This document shows positions 35,657-43,307 of a DNA stretch of 45,905 nt, piece after piece. The DNA is taken from contig JAEWYQ010000080.1 of NCBI GenBank assembly GCA_023395555.1, positions 1 through 45,905 of the forward strand, read 5' to 3'. The notes beneath the pieces were generated by a model. It worked only from the letters and a program-made list of their open reading frames with translations. It did not search any database and was not told the origin of the DNA. The stretch is from Bacillota bacterium (GTDB lineage Bacteria > Bacillota > Clostridia > Lachnospirales > Lachnospiraceae). Position numbers and translations under genes: made by a program. Within the stretch, counting starts at the first letter, position 1. Each line of letters begins with the position of its first letter.

Positions 35657-35819
35657 GGATTTATATACAAAATTATCATTAACATAATGATTATTAATTA
35701 TATTATGATGCTCTTATAATGTCAATTCATAATTAAAGAATTATTATAGCAAAATAATACATAATAATAAGCCCTCCGGCGTGACAGGCTTCATTCGTCC
35801 TATCCGGAAGGCTTTTTTT
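35657..35819 (+). ncRNA. Candidate small RNA between its own promoter and terminator
   Basis: Transcription from the promoter at 35622-35650 would give about 160 nt that end in the terminator at 35769-35819. The first 110 nt are very AT-rich; the only ATG frames are about ten codons or shorter and lack ribosome sites. No known RNA family was recognised. It could be a regulatory RNA, a leader of a lost gene, or a tiny-peptide message. Expression needs proof. Confidence 0.4.
35769..35819 (+). terminator. Rho-independent terminator (plus strand)
   Basis: AAGCCCTCCGG (35769-35779) pairs with CCGGAAGGCTT (35804-35814), one mismatch, followed by a seven-T run (35813-35819). On the minus strand the hairpin lies just after the lipoprotein gene (35832) and ends in TTATTATT, so it may serve both directions. 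Confidence 0.75.
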
Positions 35820-35831
35820 AATATAAATTAG

Positions 35832-36491
35832 CTATTTTATCTCGGTTCCGCCCCATTCTACCACGGTAAATCCATTTCGCTCAAAAGGAACGATTGCGGG
35901 TTCTGCCACTTCAATCGGCGTGTCTAACGCCTGATAAGCCATAAATACGCGAAGAACGGATGTGGGTTCGGGATTGATGTTCAATCCTGCGTGTTTTACA
36001 TAATCCTCCTTTTGGAATGTAATCAGATTATAGGGATTTTCCTGCATTTCAGGAAGCCAGTATACGATAAACTCATTGTATTCTTTGGGCAGCAACCCCA
36101 TTTTTGCAAGCGTTTCCTGAAGAAATTCTGCCGTATCCTCGCCCTTGACAATATAGCCCTCGCTCATGTCATAAGAAGCGTCCGATATTCCCTCCCAAAA
36201 TAAGTAAGAATACTCCCGATTTGTCGTTAAATCCATCAGGGTTCCGTCTGGCCGGGCCAGTACTGTCCAGCCCTTCTCGTATGAGGGATAGGTACAGGTT
36301 AGTTCTCCGTCATACTCCAGTTCCACCGTGACTTCTGTGTCCTCCTCCGGATAAAGGTAAATGACAGGCTTTGCATCCCTGCTTTCACCCATTTTATTCT
36401 CATCTGTACTCTCATCATCAGGAGTGCATCCCGTCAATGCGAATATGCCAATAAGAGCTAAGGCCAATACAATGTATTTTTTTATAACCAT
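35832..36491 (-). CDS. Conserved lipoprotein of unknown function
   Basis: 219 residues. Signal peptide with lipobox (LIGIFALTGC, Cys near residue 22) followed by an acidic linker, so it is anchored to the outer face of the membrane. The domain starts with AKPVIYLYPEEDTEVTVELE and includes SYEKGWTVLARPDGTLMDLT and YSYLFWEG, a pattern seen in many uncharacterised Firmicute proteins. It has no catalytic motif that I recognise. AGGAGGG sits directly against the ATG, an unusually tight spacing, so initiation may be weak. Upstream it is separated from the YdeI-like gene by 34 nt and might be co-transcribed with it. Confidence 0.8.
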   Translation of the reverse strand: MVIKKYIVLALALIGIFALTGCTPDDESTDENKMGESRDAKPVIYLYPEEDTEVTVELEYDGELTCTYPSYEKGWTVLARPDGTLMDLTTNREYSYLFWEGISDASYDMSEGYIVKGEDTAEFLQETLAKMGLLPKEYNEFIVYWLPEMQENPYNLITFQKEDYVKHAGLNINPEPTSVLRVFMAYQALDTPIEVAEPAIVPFERNGFTVVEWGGTEIK

Positions 36492-36525
36492 CCCTCCTAA
36501 TCGAAATTATCTGGACAAATTGTTC

Positions 36526-36981
36526 TTATCTGAGCTTCTTTCCTTCCAACAGCCTCTCTACCGATTTTTGAATACGCTCCCTGCGGGTCTCTTCCCTCTT
36601 GGCACCGGTAATCCACTGGACATATTCCTTCTTGCCGGTAAAGGATAGCTTCTCGTAGTTCTCTGAGGCAGGAGCATTGCATTCTAAAGCCTGGGCAAAA
36701 TCCCGGGGAAGCGGGACCACCCTCTCCTCTTCATCCCTTCTAACCGTAACCCTCACCATCTCTCCGGGTTCTTTGCCAATCCTTCTGCGGATCTCCTGCG
36801 TCATTCCCAGCATATAGCATCCGCCCATGCGGACAAGGGACCCTCTGTACTCCACTCCGTCAAAGGTGGCTGCTACCTTCACCCGTTTGGCTCCAAAAAC
36901 CTCTTCCACGTCAAAGGGCGGCTCTATATAGGCCCCGTTGATTCCATCTGACTTCTTAATAATTGCTTCAAATTCCTGCAT
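36526..36981 (-). CDS. YdeI/OmpD-associated family protein with DUF1905-type domain
   Basis: 151 residues. The first about 95 form a DUF1905-type small beta barrel (FGAKRVKVAATFDGVEYRGS, YMLGMTQEIRRRIGKEPGEM), and the C-terminal part is the YdeI/OmpD-associated helical motif (LSFTGKKEYVQWITGAKREE, TRRERIQKSVERLLEGK). Members are cytosolic proteins linked to stress or antimicrobial resistance, without a defined activity. Its start overlaps the end of the lytic transglycosylase gene by 14 nt, implying coupled translation. Confidence 0.85.
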   Translation of the reverse strand: MQEFEAIIKKSDGINGAYIEPPFDVEEVFGAKRVKVAATFDGVEYRGSLVRMGGCYMLGMTQEIRRRIGKEPGEMVRVTVRRDEEERVVPLPRDFAQALECNAPASENYEKLSFTGKKEYVQWITGAKREETRRERIQKSVERLLEGKKLR

Positions 36982-37786
36982 TATAATTTTCCTGATCCCT
37001 CAACAGACTCATAACCGGAACGCTGTATGCAATCTCCTTCGCATACTCCCGGTACACTTCCTCTTCCTGCTCCTTGGATTCCTCCTGTTCCTTCAAAAAC
37101 AGCTCCAGGAACTTAAGATAATCGTCATAGGAAAAGATGGCTTCCAGACTCTCCAGATCGCCGCCCTCCTTCACGCTCTGGGCAATCAGAAAGGCGTAAT
37201 TGTTCTGAACCGGAGCCGGAGCAGCCGTCTTATAACCTGCCTGTACGGTCCCCCCTGTCTCCCCGGTGCCTGTGCTTACTCTGATTCCCTTGGTGTCCGT
37301 TCCCTGGCTGACATAGTTCATAACCTTTTTCACATAATTCTGTGTTTCTTTAAAAGGCGGAATTCCGCCATACTTAGCCACATTGTTGCTTCCTGCATTA
37401 TAGGCAGCCAGAGCCAGCTTCGTGTCCCCGTCATACTTTTTCAGCATCTGCGCAATGTATTTTGCCCCGCCCATGATGTTCTGCTCGGCATCAAAGGAAT
37501 CCGTAACCCCCAGCTCTTTGGCGGTACCAGGCATCAGCTGCATCACGCCCTGTGCCCCGCAGCGGGACACAGCCTTGGGATTAAAATCAGATTCTGCTTT
37601 CCCGATGGCCTTCAGAAGATCCACCGGCACATTATATTTTACCGCCGCATTCCGGAATATCTCATCCAGGGACTTCGTCTCCCCAAGAAAGGAGGAAAAT
37701 TCCGTACTCTCATGATTCCTTTTGACCGGAGAAATACTCTGGGCACTCCTGTTTTCAACATTAGCAATTCCATTTACTTCAGCCAT
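36968..37786 (-). CDS. Lytic transglycosylase (SLT domain), no signal peptide seen
   Basis: 272 residues. The goose-lysozyme-like SLT domain covers about 55-175: YNVPVDLLKAIGKAESDFNP with the catalytic Glu, SRCGAQGVMQLMPGTAKELG, and LALAAYNAGSNNVAKYGGIP. The C-terminus is Glu/Lys-rich and helical. It would cleave peptidoglycan glycan strands, yet the N-terminus (MAEVNGIANVENRSAQS) has no hydrophobic signal, as in some flagellar or non-classically exported members. ATG at 37786 is chosen for AGAGGTGA upstream; the frame extends to 37840 without support. Overlaps the YdeI-like gene. Confidence 0.88.
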   Translation of the reverse strand: MAEVNGIANVENRSAQSISPVKRNHESTEFSSFLGETKSLDEIFRNAAVKYNVPVDLLKAIGKAESDFNPKAVSRCGAQGVMQLMPGTAKELGVTDSFDAEQNIMGGAKYIAQMLKKYDGDTKLALAAYNAGSNNVAKYGGIPPFKETQNYVKKVMNYVSQGTDTKGIRVSTGTGETGGTVQAGYKTAAPAPVQNNYAFLIAQSVKEGGDLESLEAIFSYDDYLKFLELFLKEQEESKEQEEEVYREYAKEIAYSVPVMSLLRDQENYNAGI

Positions 37787-37950
37787 TGTATCACCTCTAT
37801 CACGCTGCTCCGCGGCAGCCCGCTTTTGTATATTCCTCAATAAGGTATCCTGTTGTAATTTACTTATTACCTATTTTAAGGTATTTTCCTCAATTAATCA
37901 ACAGGAATCTGCAAAGTAAACTGTATAAAAGCAGTAACCATAAAAGCCAC

Positions 37951-37980
37951 TTGTATTTCTTAAGGGTTATGTAGTACAAT
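37951..37980 (+). promoter_or_regulatory. Promoter of the flavodiiron gene
   Basis: TTGTAT (37951-37956) and TACAAT (37975-37980) are 18 nt apart on the plus strand, about 80 nt before the ATG at 38062. The leader between has no recognised riboswitch. Confidence 0.5.
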
Positions 37981-38061
37981 ATCCGTGATGCAGTGATTGC
38001 AGCTTTAAGCCGGGCGGAGGACCCGTCTTATGCTAAAGATATCATGTCAGGAGGTTATACT

Positions 38062-39270
38062 ATGTATTGTGTTCGAGAAATATCACCCAAGGTGTTTTGG
38101 GTCGGCGGCAGCGACAGGCGTCTTGAGCTGTTTGAAAATATGTTTCCCCTTCCGAATGGAGTAGCCTATAATTCCTATCTCATTATGGATGATAAAACCG
38201 CGTTAATTGATACGGTTGACCGTTCCATCAGTGATCTGTATATTGAGAATGTAATTCATGTGCTGGGGGGCAGAACTCTGGACTATCTGGTAGTGAATCA
38301 CATGGAACCGGATCATTGCGCCAATATTGAAGAGATTGCCAGACGCTATCCGCAGGTTAAGATTATCGGCAACAAGAAGACCTTTCAATTCATCGAACAG
38401 TTCTATAAGATGGATCTGAAGGCAAATTATCAGGAGGTTAAGGAAGGGGAAGAGATCGTACTGGGCGGCACCACCCTTCGCTTCTATATGGCTCCCATGG
38501 TTCACTGGCCCGAAGTGATGGTGACCTACGAGGTAAGCCAGGGAATCCTGTTCTCGGCAGATGCCTTCGGCTCCTTCGGAGCTTTTGCCGGCAATATCTT
38601 TTCCGATGAAGTAGATGAAAAAGATATGGATGAAGCCAGACGGTATTATTCCAACATCGTGGGCCGCTATGGCTCCCAGGTGCAGGCACTGTTTAAGAAG
38701 CTGGCCGGCCTTGATATCAACATGATCTGCGCTCTCCACGGACTGATCTGGCGTAAGCCGGATATCCCGTTTATCCTTGATAAATATGATAAATGGAGCC
38801 GTTATGAGCCGGAGAAAAAAGGAGTTGTACTGGTCTATGCTTCCATGTACGGCAATACCGAGAATGTGATGAACGCCCTGGCCAACAAGCTGGCACAGCG
38901 CGGAATCCGTGATATGAAGATGTATGATGTCTCCAAGACCCACTCTTCCTATATCATTTCCGATCTGTGGAAATACAGCCATATGGTCATCGGTTCACCC
39001 ACTTATAATATGCATCTGTATTTTGTTATGGATACCCTGCTTAAGGATATCGCGGTTCTTGGCTTGAAGAACCGGAAGGTATCCATCATCGGTAACCATT
39101 CCTGGGCCAGCGCCGCAATGAAAGCCATAAAGGAGCAGGTGGAGGCCATGAACACTATGGAGCTGGTCGGAGCTCCCATGGATGTACGTTCTTCTCTTAA
39201 GGCAGAGCAGGAGCCGGATCTGGATGCCCTGGCGGATGCTATTTATGAATCCTGGAATGCCTGCTGTTAG
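38062..39270 (+). CDS. fprA: Flavodiiron protein (A-type flavoprotein)
   Basis: 402 residues, cytoplasmic. It reduces oxygen to water, or nitric oxide to nitrous oxide, protecting anaerobes. N-terminal metallo-beta-lactamase-like domain with diiron ligands: NHMEPDHCANIEE (HxExDH), MVHWPEVMV, SADAFGSFGAF and CALHGLIW. C-terminal flavodoxin domain with FMN loop VYASMYGNTENVMNALA. No rubredoxin domain is fused, so an external electron donor is needed. ATG at 38062 has AGGAGG 7 nt upstream; a GTG frame from 37993 is unsupported. Single gene by layout, with a hairpin after the stop. Confidence 0.96.
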   Translation: MYCVREISPKVFWVGGSDRRLELFENMFPLPNGVAYNSYLIMDDKTALIDTVDRSISDLYIENVIHVLGGRTLDYLVVNHMEPDHCANIEEIARRYPQVKIIGNKKTFQFIEQFYKMDLKANYQEVKEGEEIVLGGTTLRFYMAPMVHWPEVMVTYEVSQGILFSADAFGSFGAFAGNIFSDEVDEKDMDEARRYYSNIVGRYGSQVQALFKKLAGLDINMICALHGLIWRKPDIPFILDKYDKWSRYEPEKKGVVLVYASMYGNTENVMNALANKLAQRGIRDMKMYDVSKTHSSYIISDLWKYSHMVIGSPTYNMHLYFVMDTLLKDIAVLGLKNRKVSIIGNHSWASAAMKAIKEQVEAMNTMELVGAPMDVRSSLKAEQEPDLDALADAIYESWNACC

Positions 39271-39302
39271 ACTTGTACTGATGGCCGCAGCTTATTAACA
39301 GC

Positions 39303-39333
39303 CAACAGGGGGGATGTGACTCCCCCCCTGTTG
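39303..39333. terminator. GC-rich hairpin between convergent genes
   Basis: An 11-bp stem (39303-39313 with 39323-39333, CAACAGGGGGG and complement) lies between the flavodiiron stop (39270) and the P-loop kinase stop (39335). T-tracts are poor on both sides, so termination may be partial in either direction. Confidence 0.5.
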
Positions 39334-39334
39334 A

Positions 39335-39940
39335 TTAATTACCGCCCTTATCCGTAGGAACAGGAGCGTCTTTGATAAACAAACGCGCCCTTTCAATATG
39401 ACTCTCGAAATCAACCTTCTCAAAGTCTGTTGTGTCAATCTTAATGATCTCCCCGCCGACGGTAAAATCTCCGAAGGAAGGGATATTTTTATCAAAATAA
39501 TCATATGTAAGTTCCTCAAATACTCGATTTGCCTGTCCCCGTTCGGGAAGCTTCTCCCTCTCATTAAACCGGTCGCAAAGAACATGGGTATCTCCCCAAA
39601 ATATATAGGTAAGCGATTGATAATTATATTTATCAATCAAGGACTTCAATATATCCGCTTCCCTTGCTTTCATATATCCTTCTAAGACAAAATTCCCCTC
39701 GAGAATAAGCGGATATCCCGTTTCCATCAGCCTTTCCGTGACATATGCGATTGCGTCAAAGGTAACGGCACTGAAACGCCTGCCCTCCTCCCTGTTTGTT
39801 ATGGGGATGCCGGAGCAGATGGCGGATTTGAAGGTATCTTTCATAAGATATGGGATATTTATCTCCCTGGACAGCCGCAGTGCGAATGTAGATTTTCCCG
39901 AGGCGGCATATCCTGCGATGATTATGATTTTTTTATTCAT
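39335..39940 (-). CDS. P-loop kinase-like NTPase (AAA_33 / zeta-toxin-like fold)
   Basis: 201 residues. Walker A is GYAASGKST at the N-terminus; LILEGNF follows the expected strand, and a lid-like region follows with DRFNEREKLPERGQANRVFE. The pattern resembles AAA_33 kinases such as aminoglycoside phosphotransferase-like, gluconate or nucleoside kinases. The substrate cannot be assigned, and no antitoxin-type partner lies next to it. ATG follows GGAGGGAATAG. It is downstream of the GH29 fucosidase gene in the same direction with a 30-nt gap, so co-transcription is possible but a link to fucose use is speculative. Confidence 0.8.
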   Translation of the reverse strand: MNKKIIIIAGYAASGKSTFALRLSREINIPYLMKDTFKSAICSGIPITNREEGRRFSAVTFDAIAYVTERLMETGYPLILEGNFVLEGYMKAREADILKSLIDKYNYQSLTYIFWGDTHVLCDRFNEREKLPERGQANRVFEELTYDYFDKNIPSFGDFTVGGEIIKIDTTDFEKVDFESHIERARLFIKDAPVPTDKGGN

Positions 39941-39970
39941 CTATTCCCTCCTCTCCCTGCTTCCCGCAGT

Positions 39971-41437
39971 CTAATCAATGGTTACCTTGCACACCACCGG
40001 ATACTCTGTCTTAATACCGGGGGCTAGAATCGTCAAGGCCTCTTCTCCTCTGCTCCAGTCTAATTCTCCCTCATAGCCCAGGATGGATACCTCCCGTATA
40101 ATTCCGTGAAAATGCGGCAATCTGGATGCGTCCTTCTCTCCCAGGGATCGTATCTGAAGCCTGCCGTCCTCCGGGAACCGGAGCACCGTAACATACAGAC
40201 TGCTTCCCTTCACTGTAAACCGGATATCCTCACTGGTAAAGTTCTTGGCGCTGCCATCTGCAAACTGCCCCTCCTCAATCTGTGTCGGCCCTTCCCCGGA
40301 ACTCCTCCAGACAGAAGTATCATAAATCGCCTCCCCATTCACCTTGAGCCATGCTCCGATCTCCTGCAGAATTCTCTTATCCTCCTCCGGAATGGTTCCG
40401 TCGCTCTTTGGTCCGACATTAAGCAGGAGTGTGCCGTTCTTACTCACAATATCCACCAGGTCACAGAGGATCTCTCTGGAGGATTTATAGTTATTATTCT
40501 CTGTATAGCACCAGGAGTTGCGGGCCACAGAAGTGTCTGTCTGCCAGTAGTAAGGCTTTGCCTGTGCAAACTGTCCCCGCTCTATATCCACAACCGCACA
40601 GCCGAACTGGAAGGCATCATGCTTATAATTAATTACCACCTCTTCGCCCCACTCCCTGGCCCGGTTGTAATAATAGGCGGCAAATTTCTTCAAATAGGGC
40701 TTTACTGCGCTGTGCTGAATCCACCAGTCAAAATAAATAATCTTCGGCCTGTACTGATCTACAATTTCACAGCAGCGCACCAGCCAATCCTCCAGAAATT
40801 CCTGGGACGGCACATTGTTAAAGAGATCATGATGGTTCTTTGGTTCGGGCATTGCCGGCCAATAAAAGTCCCCGCGTTTCAAAGGCTCTTTTATATCACT
40901 GTCAAATTCCTTCCCATGGCCCATGAAGAACCAATGCTCCACCCGGTGGGAGGAAGTGCCGAAGATTAATCCATGGCGGCCTGCAGCTTCTTTCAATTCT
41001 CCCAGAATATTTCTCTTCGGCCCCATCTCATAGGCATTCCAATGGGATAATTCGCTCCGGTACATCTGGAAGCCGTCATGATGCTCCCCAACCGGAATCA
41101 CATATCTCGCCCCCGCATCCTGAAACAATTGTGCCCACTCCTCCGGATCAAAATGCTCCGCCTGAAACAGAGGAATCAAATCCTTATAACCAAAATTCTT
41201 ATGCTCCCCGTAAGTCTTTACATGATGCTCAAATTCCGGGCTCCCCTGGATATACATGTTTCTGGAATACCACTCACTTCCAAAGGCCGGCACCGAATAG
41301 ATACCCCAGTGGATAAAAATCCCGAATTTTAATCTCCGGTACCAGTCCGGTACCCGGTACCCGGACAAGGAATCCCAATTGTCCTTATACTCTCCCTCTT
41401 CAATCACCTTATGAATGCGCTCAAGATACTCCCTCAT
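39971..41437 (-). CDS. GH29 alpha-L-fucosidase
   Basis: 488 residues, no signal peptide. Retaining fucosidase signature: LKFGIFIHWGIYSVPAFGSE, the GEHHDGFQMY motif, and YFDWWI with nucleophile Asp237; a substrate-binding block LLLNVGPKSDGTIPEEDKRI closes the catalytic domain, followed by a beta-sandwich (RFTVKGSSLYVTVLRFPEDG). Members release alpha-linked fucose; linkage preference not readable. ATG follows AAGGGGAATAAGT. Transcribed from a strong promoter at 41522-41550. With GH95, YicI and GH51 in the window it completes a set for fucose, xylose and arabinose side chains; a different regulator input is possible because it has its own promoter. Confidence 0.94.
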   Translation of the reverse strand: MREYLERIHKVIEEGEYKDNWDSLSGYRVPDWYRRLKFGIFIHWGIYSVPAFGSEWYSRNMYIQGSPEFEHHVKTYGEHKNFGYKDLIPLFQAEHFDPEEWAQLFQDAGARYVIPVGEHHDGFQMYRSELSHWNAYEMGPKRNILGELKEAAGRHGLIFGTSSHRVEHWFFMGHGKEFDSDIKEPLKRGDFYWPAMPEPKNHHDLFNNVPSQEFLEDWLVRCCEIVDQYRPKIIYFDWWIQHSAVKPYLKKFAAYYYNRAREWGEEVVINYKHDAFQFGCAVVDIERGQFAQAKPYYWQTDTSVARNSWCYTENNNYKSSREILCDLVDIVSKNGTLLLNVGPKSDGTIPEEDKRILQEIGAWLKVNGEAIYDTSVWRSSGEGPTQIEEGQFADGSAKNFTSEDIRFTVKGSSLYVTVLRFPEDGRLQIRSLGEKDASRLPHFHGIIREVSILGYEGELDWSRGEEALTILAPGIKTEYPVVCKVTID

Positions 41438-41521
41438 ACTTATTCCCCTTTTCTATCTGTTTTTTTCCGAACGGCGGTTATCCCTTTCGTCGCCCGGTCT
41501 CTGCAAGCAGTATTGAATTTT

Positions 41522-41550
41522 ATGATAATCTACTTTGACCTTGTTGTCAA
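41522..41550 (-). promoter_or_regulatory. Promoter and repeated GGTCAA motif before the GH29 gene
   Basis: On the minus strand TTGACA (41545-41550) and TATCAT (41522-41527) are 17 nt apart. The same region holds two direct GGTCAAA half-sites, one just upstream of the -35 box and one in the spacer, and a GTCAA-A-TTGAC palindrome. The upstream string AAAAAGGTCAAATTG nearly repeats that at the GH51 promoter. Confidence 0.65.
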
Positions 41551-41582
41551 TTTGACCTTTTTCCTTTTGATCCTTATGCTTT

Positions 41583-43181
41583 TTAAACTATGACCAGCGG
41601 CCTCATCATATCATGGTCCTCATGCTCCAGGATGTGGCAGTGCCACACATAATTCCCCTTATGCTCCTTGAAATGCATAATAATGGATACCACCTGCCCG
41701 GGCTCTGCTCTTACCACATCCTTCGGCCCTCTTTCATAGGGCAGCGGAGGTGTTAGTTTCTCCCTGTCGAATCTATAATTTCCCTCCGGATCAAAATCCT
41801 CTTCGGAGAATGTCTTCCTGCCCAGTATGTCAAAGTGTACCAGATGGAGATGAACCGGATGAGGAAAGGCAAAATGATTCACCAGATGCCAGATCTCAAT
41901 GGTATCCAGCTTTGGCTTCTCTGTTGCCGGTGCATCCCAGCCCAATCCGTTCAGCAGATGCAGAACTCTTCCATAAGCATCCATTGTTTCATCCAGGTGC
42001 AGCGTGCGCTCTCTGGCTGCCAGCTCCGGCCGGATGCTTCCGTGATGAGGCATAAGCTCCATGGGAATCTGGCTGTAATCCGGTTCTGATAAGAACTCGC
42101 CCACTCTAAATTGCAGTATCTCCTCCATCTCCGTACCGGCTGCTCCCTGATCCGTGTTTCTCAGGAGGATTGTCTCTCCCTTACAATTTGAAAAGTCAAT
42201 AATCAGATCAACCCGTTCGGCCGGCTCCAGAATAAAGGAATCAATTTCCTCCGTGTGATGCATCATTCCCAAATCTGTCCCAATCTGATGAAAAACCTGC
42301 CCGTTGCTTAATCTCAGCTCATAGGGCCGCAGATTGGACCCATTGAGTATCCGGAACCGGTATCTGCGCGGCTCGACCTCCAGGTATGGCCAGAGCTTTC
42401 CATTGACTGCAATGGTATTGCCCAGGAAGAAAGAGGGTGTGGACGGCACCGGATGCTCCACGGGAGGTGCGGCGTTATCGGGATAGAACAGGGAACCGTC
42501 ACTGTTAAACTGCTTATCCTGTATCAGAACGGGTATTTCAAAAGGCCCCTCCGGCAGTTGGAGCCTGGCCTCCAGGGCATCCCGGATCAAATAGAACCCC
42601 ACCAGTCCCGCATAGACATTCAGTCTTGTAATTCCCATGGCATGGTCGTGATACCACAGGGTTGCTCCGGCCTGATGGTTGGTATATTCATATATCTCCC
42701 GGGTATAGCTCGGCCCGGTGTATTTATTATCCCTCGTAAACCAGGCTTCCGGATGTCCGTCACTATCGTCCTTCACCTTGGCGCCGTGAAGATGAACCAC
42801 CGTTCTGACATCCGGTCCATCTGCCGCTCCGTGAAGGGTATGATCCACCGGGAGGATATGTCTTAAGGGTAATCTATTCTCCCATTTTACCCGGATGCTG
42901 GTGTCCTTCCTTACCTCTATGGTCGGTCCCGGATAAGTGCCGTTGTAGCCCCAGATAGTAGTCAGCGGAAAATATCTATGGAAGCAATGCTTTGCTTCCA
43001 ACATCTTAATATGGTAGAAGGGGCTTCCTCCGCATCCGGCTTCACATGTGGAAAAGGGCTCCGCCTTCTGCGGAATTGGCAGACGGTCTACAAATCTGGG
43101 GATGGTTGCAGGATTTGCGGGATCCACCCTGACTCCTGCCTCCTCCTGTTTTGGGTTGTGCAAAACATAATTTTCTTTCAT
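41583..43181 (-). CDS. CotA-like multicopper oxidase (laccase)
   Basis: 532 residues. All four copper-ligand blocks are intact: VVHLHGAKV, LWYHDHAMGI, HPVHLHLVHF and HCHILEHEDHDMM. Length and layout (three cupredoxin domains) match CotA, the outer spore-coat laccase of Bacillus, which oxidises phenolics, manganese or bilirubin. No signal peptide, as expected for a mother-cell coat protein. ATG at 43181 has AGAGGTGA upstream; the frame extends to 43277 through the promoter and is rejected. A sigma-K-like promoter lies at 43246-43274. Spore-coat location is inferred from family and promoter. Confidence 0.88.
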   Translation of the reverse strand: MKENYVLHNPKQEEAGVRVDPANPATIPRFVDRLPIPQKAEPFSTCEAGCGGSPFYHIKMLEAKHCFHRYFPLTTIWGYNGTYPGPTIEVRKDTSIRVKWENRLPLRHILPVDHTLHGAADGPDVRTVVHLHGAKVKDDSDGHPEAWFTRDNKYTGPSYTREIYEYTNHQAGATLWYHDHAMGITRLNVYAGLVGFYLIRDALEARLQLPEGPFEIPVLIQDKQFNSDGSLFYPDNAAPPVEHPVPSTPSFFLGNTIAVNGKLWPYLEVEPRRYRFRILNGSNLRPYELRLSNGQVFHQIGTDLGMMHHTEEIDSFILEPAERVDLIIDFSNCKGETILLRNTDQGAAGTEMEEILQFRVGEFLSEPDYSQIPMELMPHHGSIRPELAARERTLHLDETMDAYGRVLHLLNGLGWDAPATEKPKLDTIEIWHLVNHFAFPHPVHLHLVHFDILGRKTFSEEDFDPEGNYRFDREKLTPPLPYERGPKDVVRAEPGQVVSIIMHFKEHKGNYVWHCHILEHEDHDMMRPLVIV

Positions 43182-43244
43182 TCTCTCACCTCTATATTCC
43201 TTATTCAGGCCAAACATTATTTTTAAATTCAGTTTGCCTTCATA

Positions 43245-43284
43245 ATAATATATGACACCTTTTCCAATCGGTGTCATATATTAT
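43245..43284 (-). promoter_or_regulatory. Sigma-K-like promoter inside a 15-bp perfect palindrome, before the oxidase gene
   Basis: On the minus strand ACA (43272-43274), a 17-nt spacer and CATATATTA (43246-43254) fit the mother-cell sigma-K pattern (AC ... CATAnnnTA). The same bases form a perfect inverted repeat: 43245-43259 with 43270-43284, 10-nt loop. It could also slow or end transcription from the glycosyltransferase gene, which stops at 43308. Confidence 0.5.
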
Positions 43285-43307
43285 CGAATATAGGGAAATA
43301 CTGTCTA

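Noticed and set aside
36938..37843. 301-codon hydrophobic-looking open frame on the plus strand
   Set aside because: Exactly antisense to the lytic transglycosylase, whose catalytic motifs are clear.
37993..38061. N-terminal extension of the flavodiiron protein from a GTG
   Set aside because: It has no ribosome site, the family begins at the later ATG, and AGGAGG lies just before that ATG.
39335..39940. Toxin of a toxin-antitoxin pair
   Set aside because: The kinase-like protein resembles zeta toxins in fold only, and no antitoxin-size gene adjoins it.
43182..43277. N-terminal extension of the multicopper oxidase
   Set aside because: It would run through the promoter palindrome and lacks a ribosome site; ATG at 43181 has AGAGGTGA.
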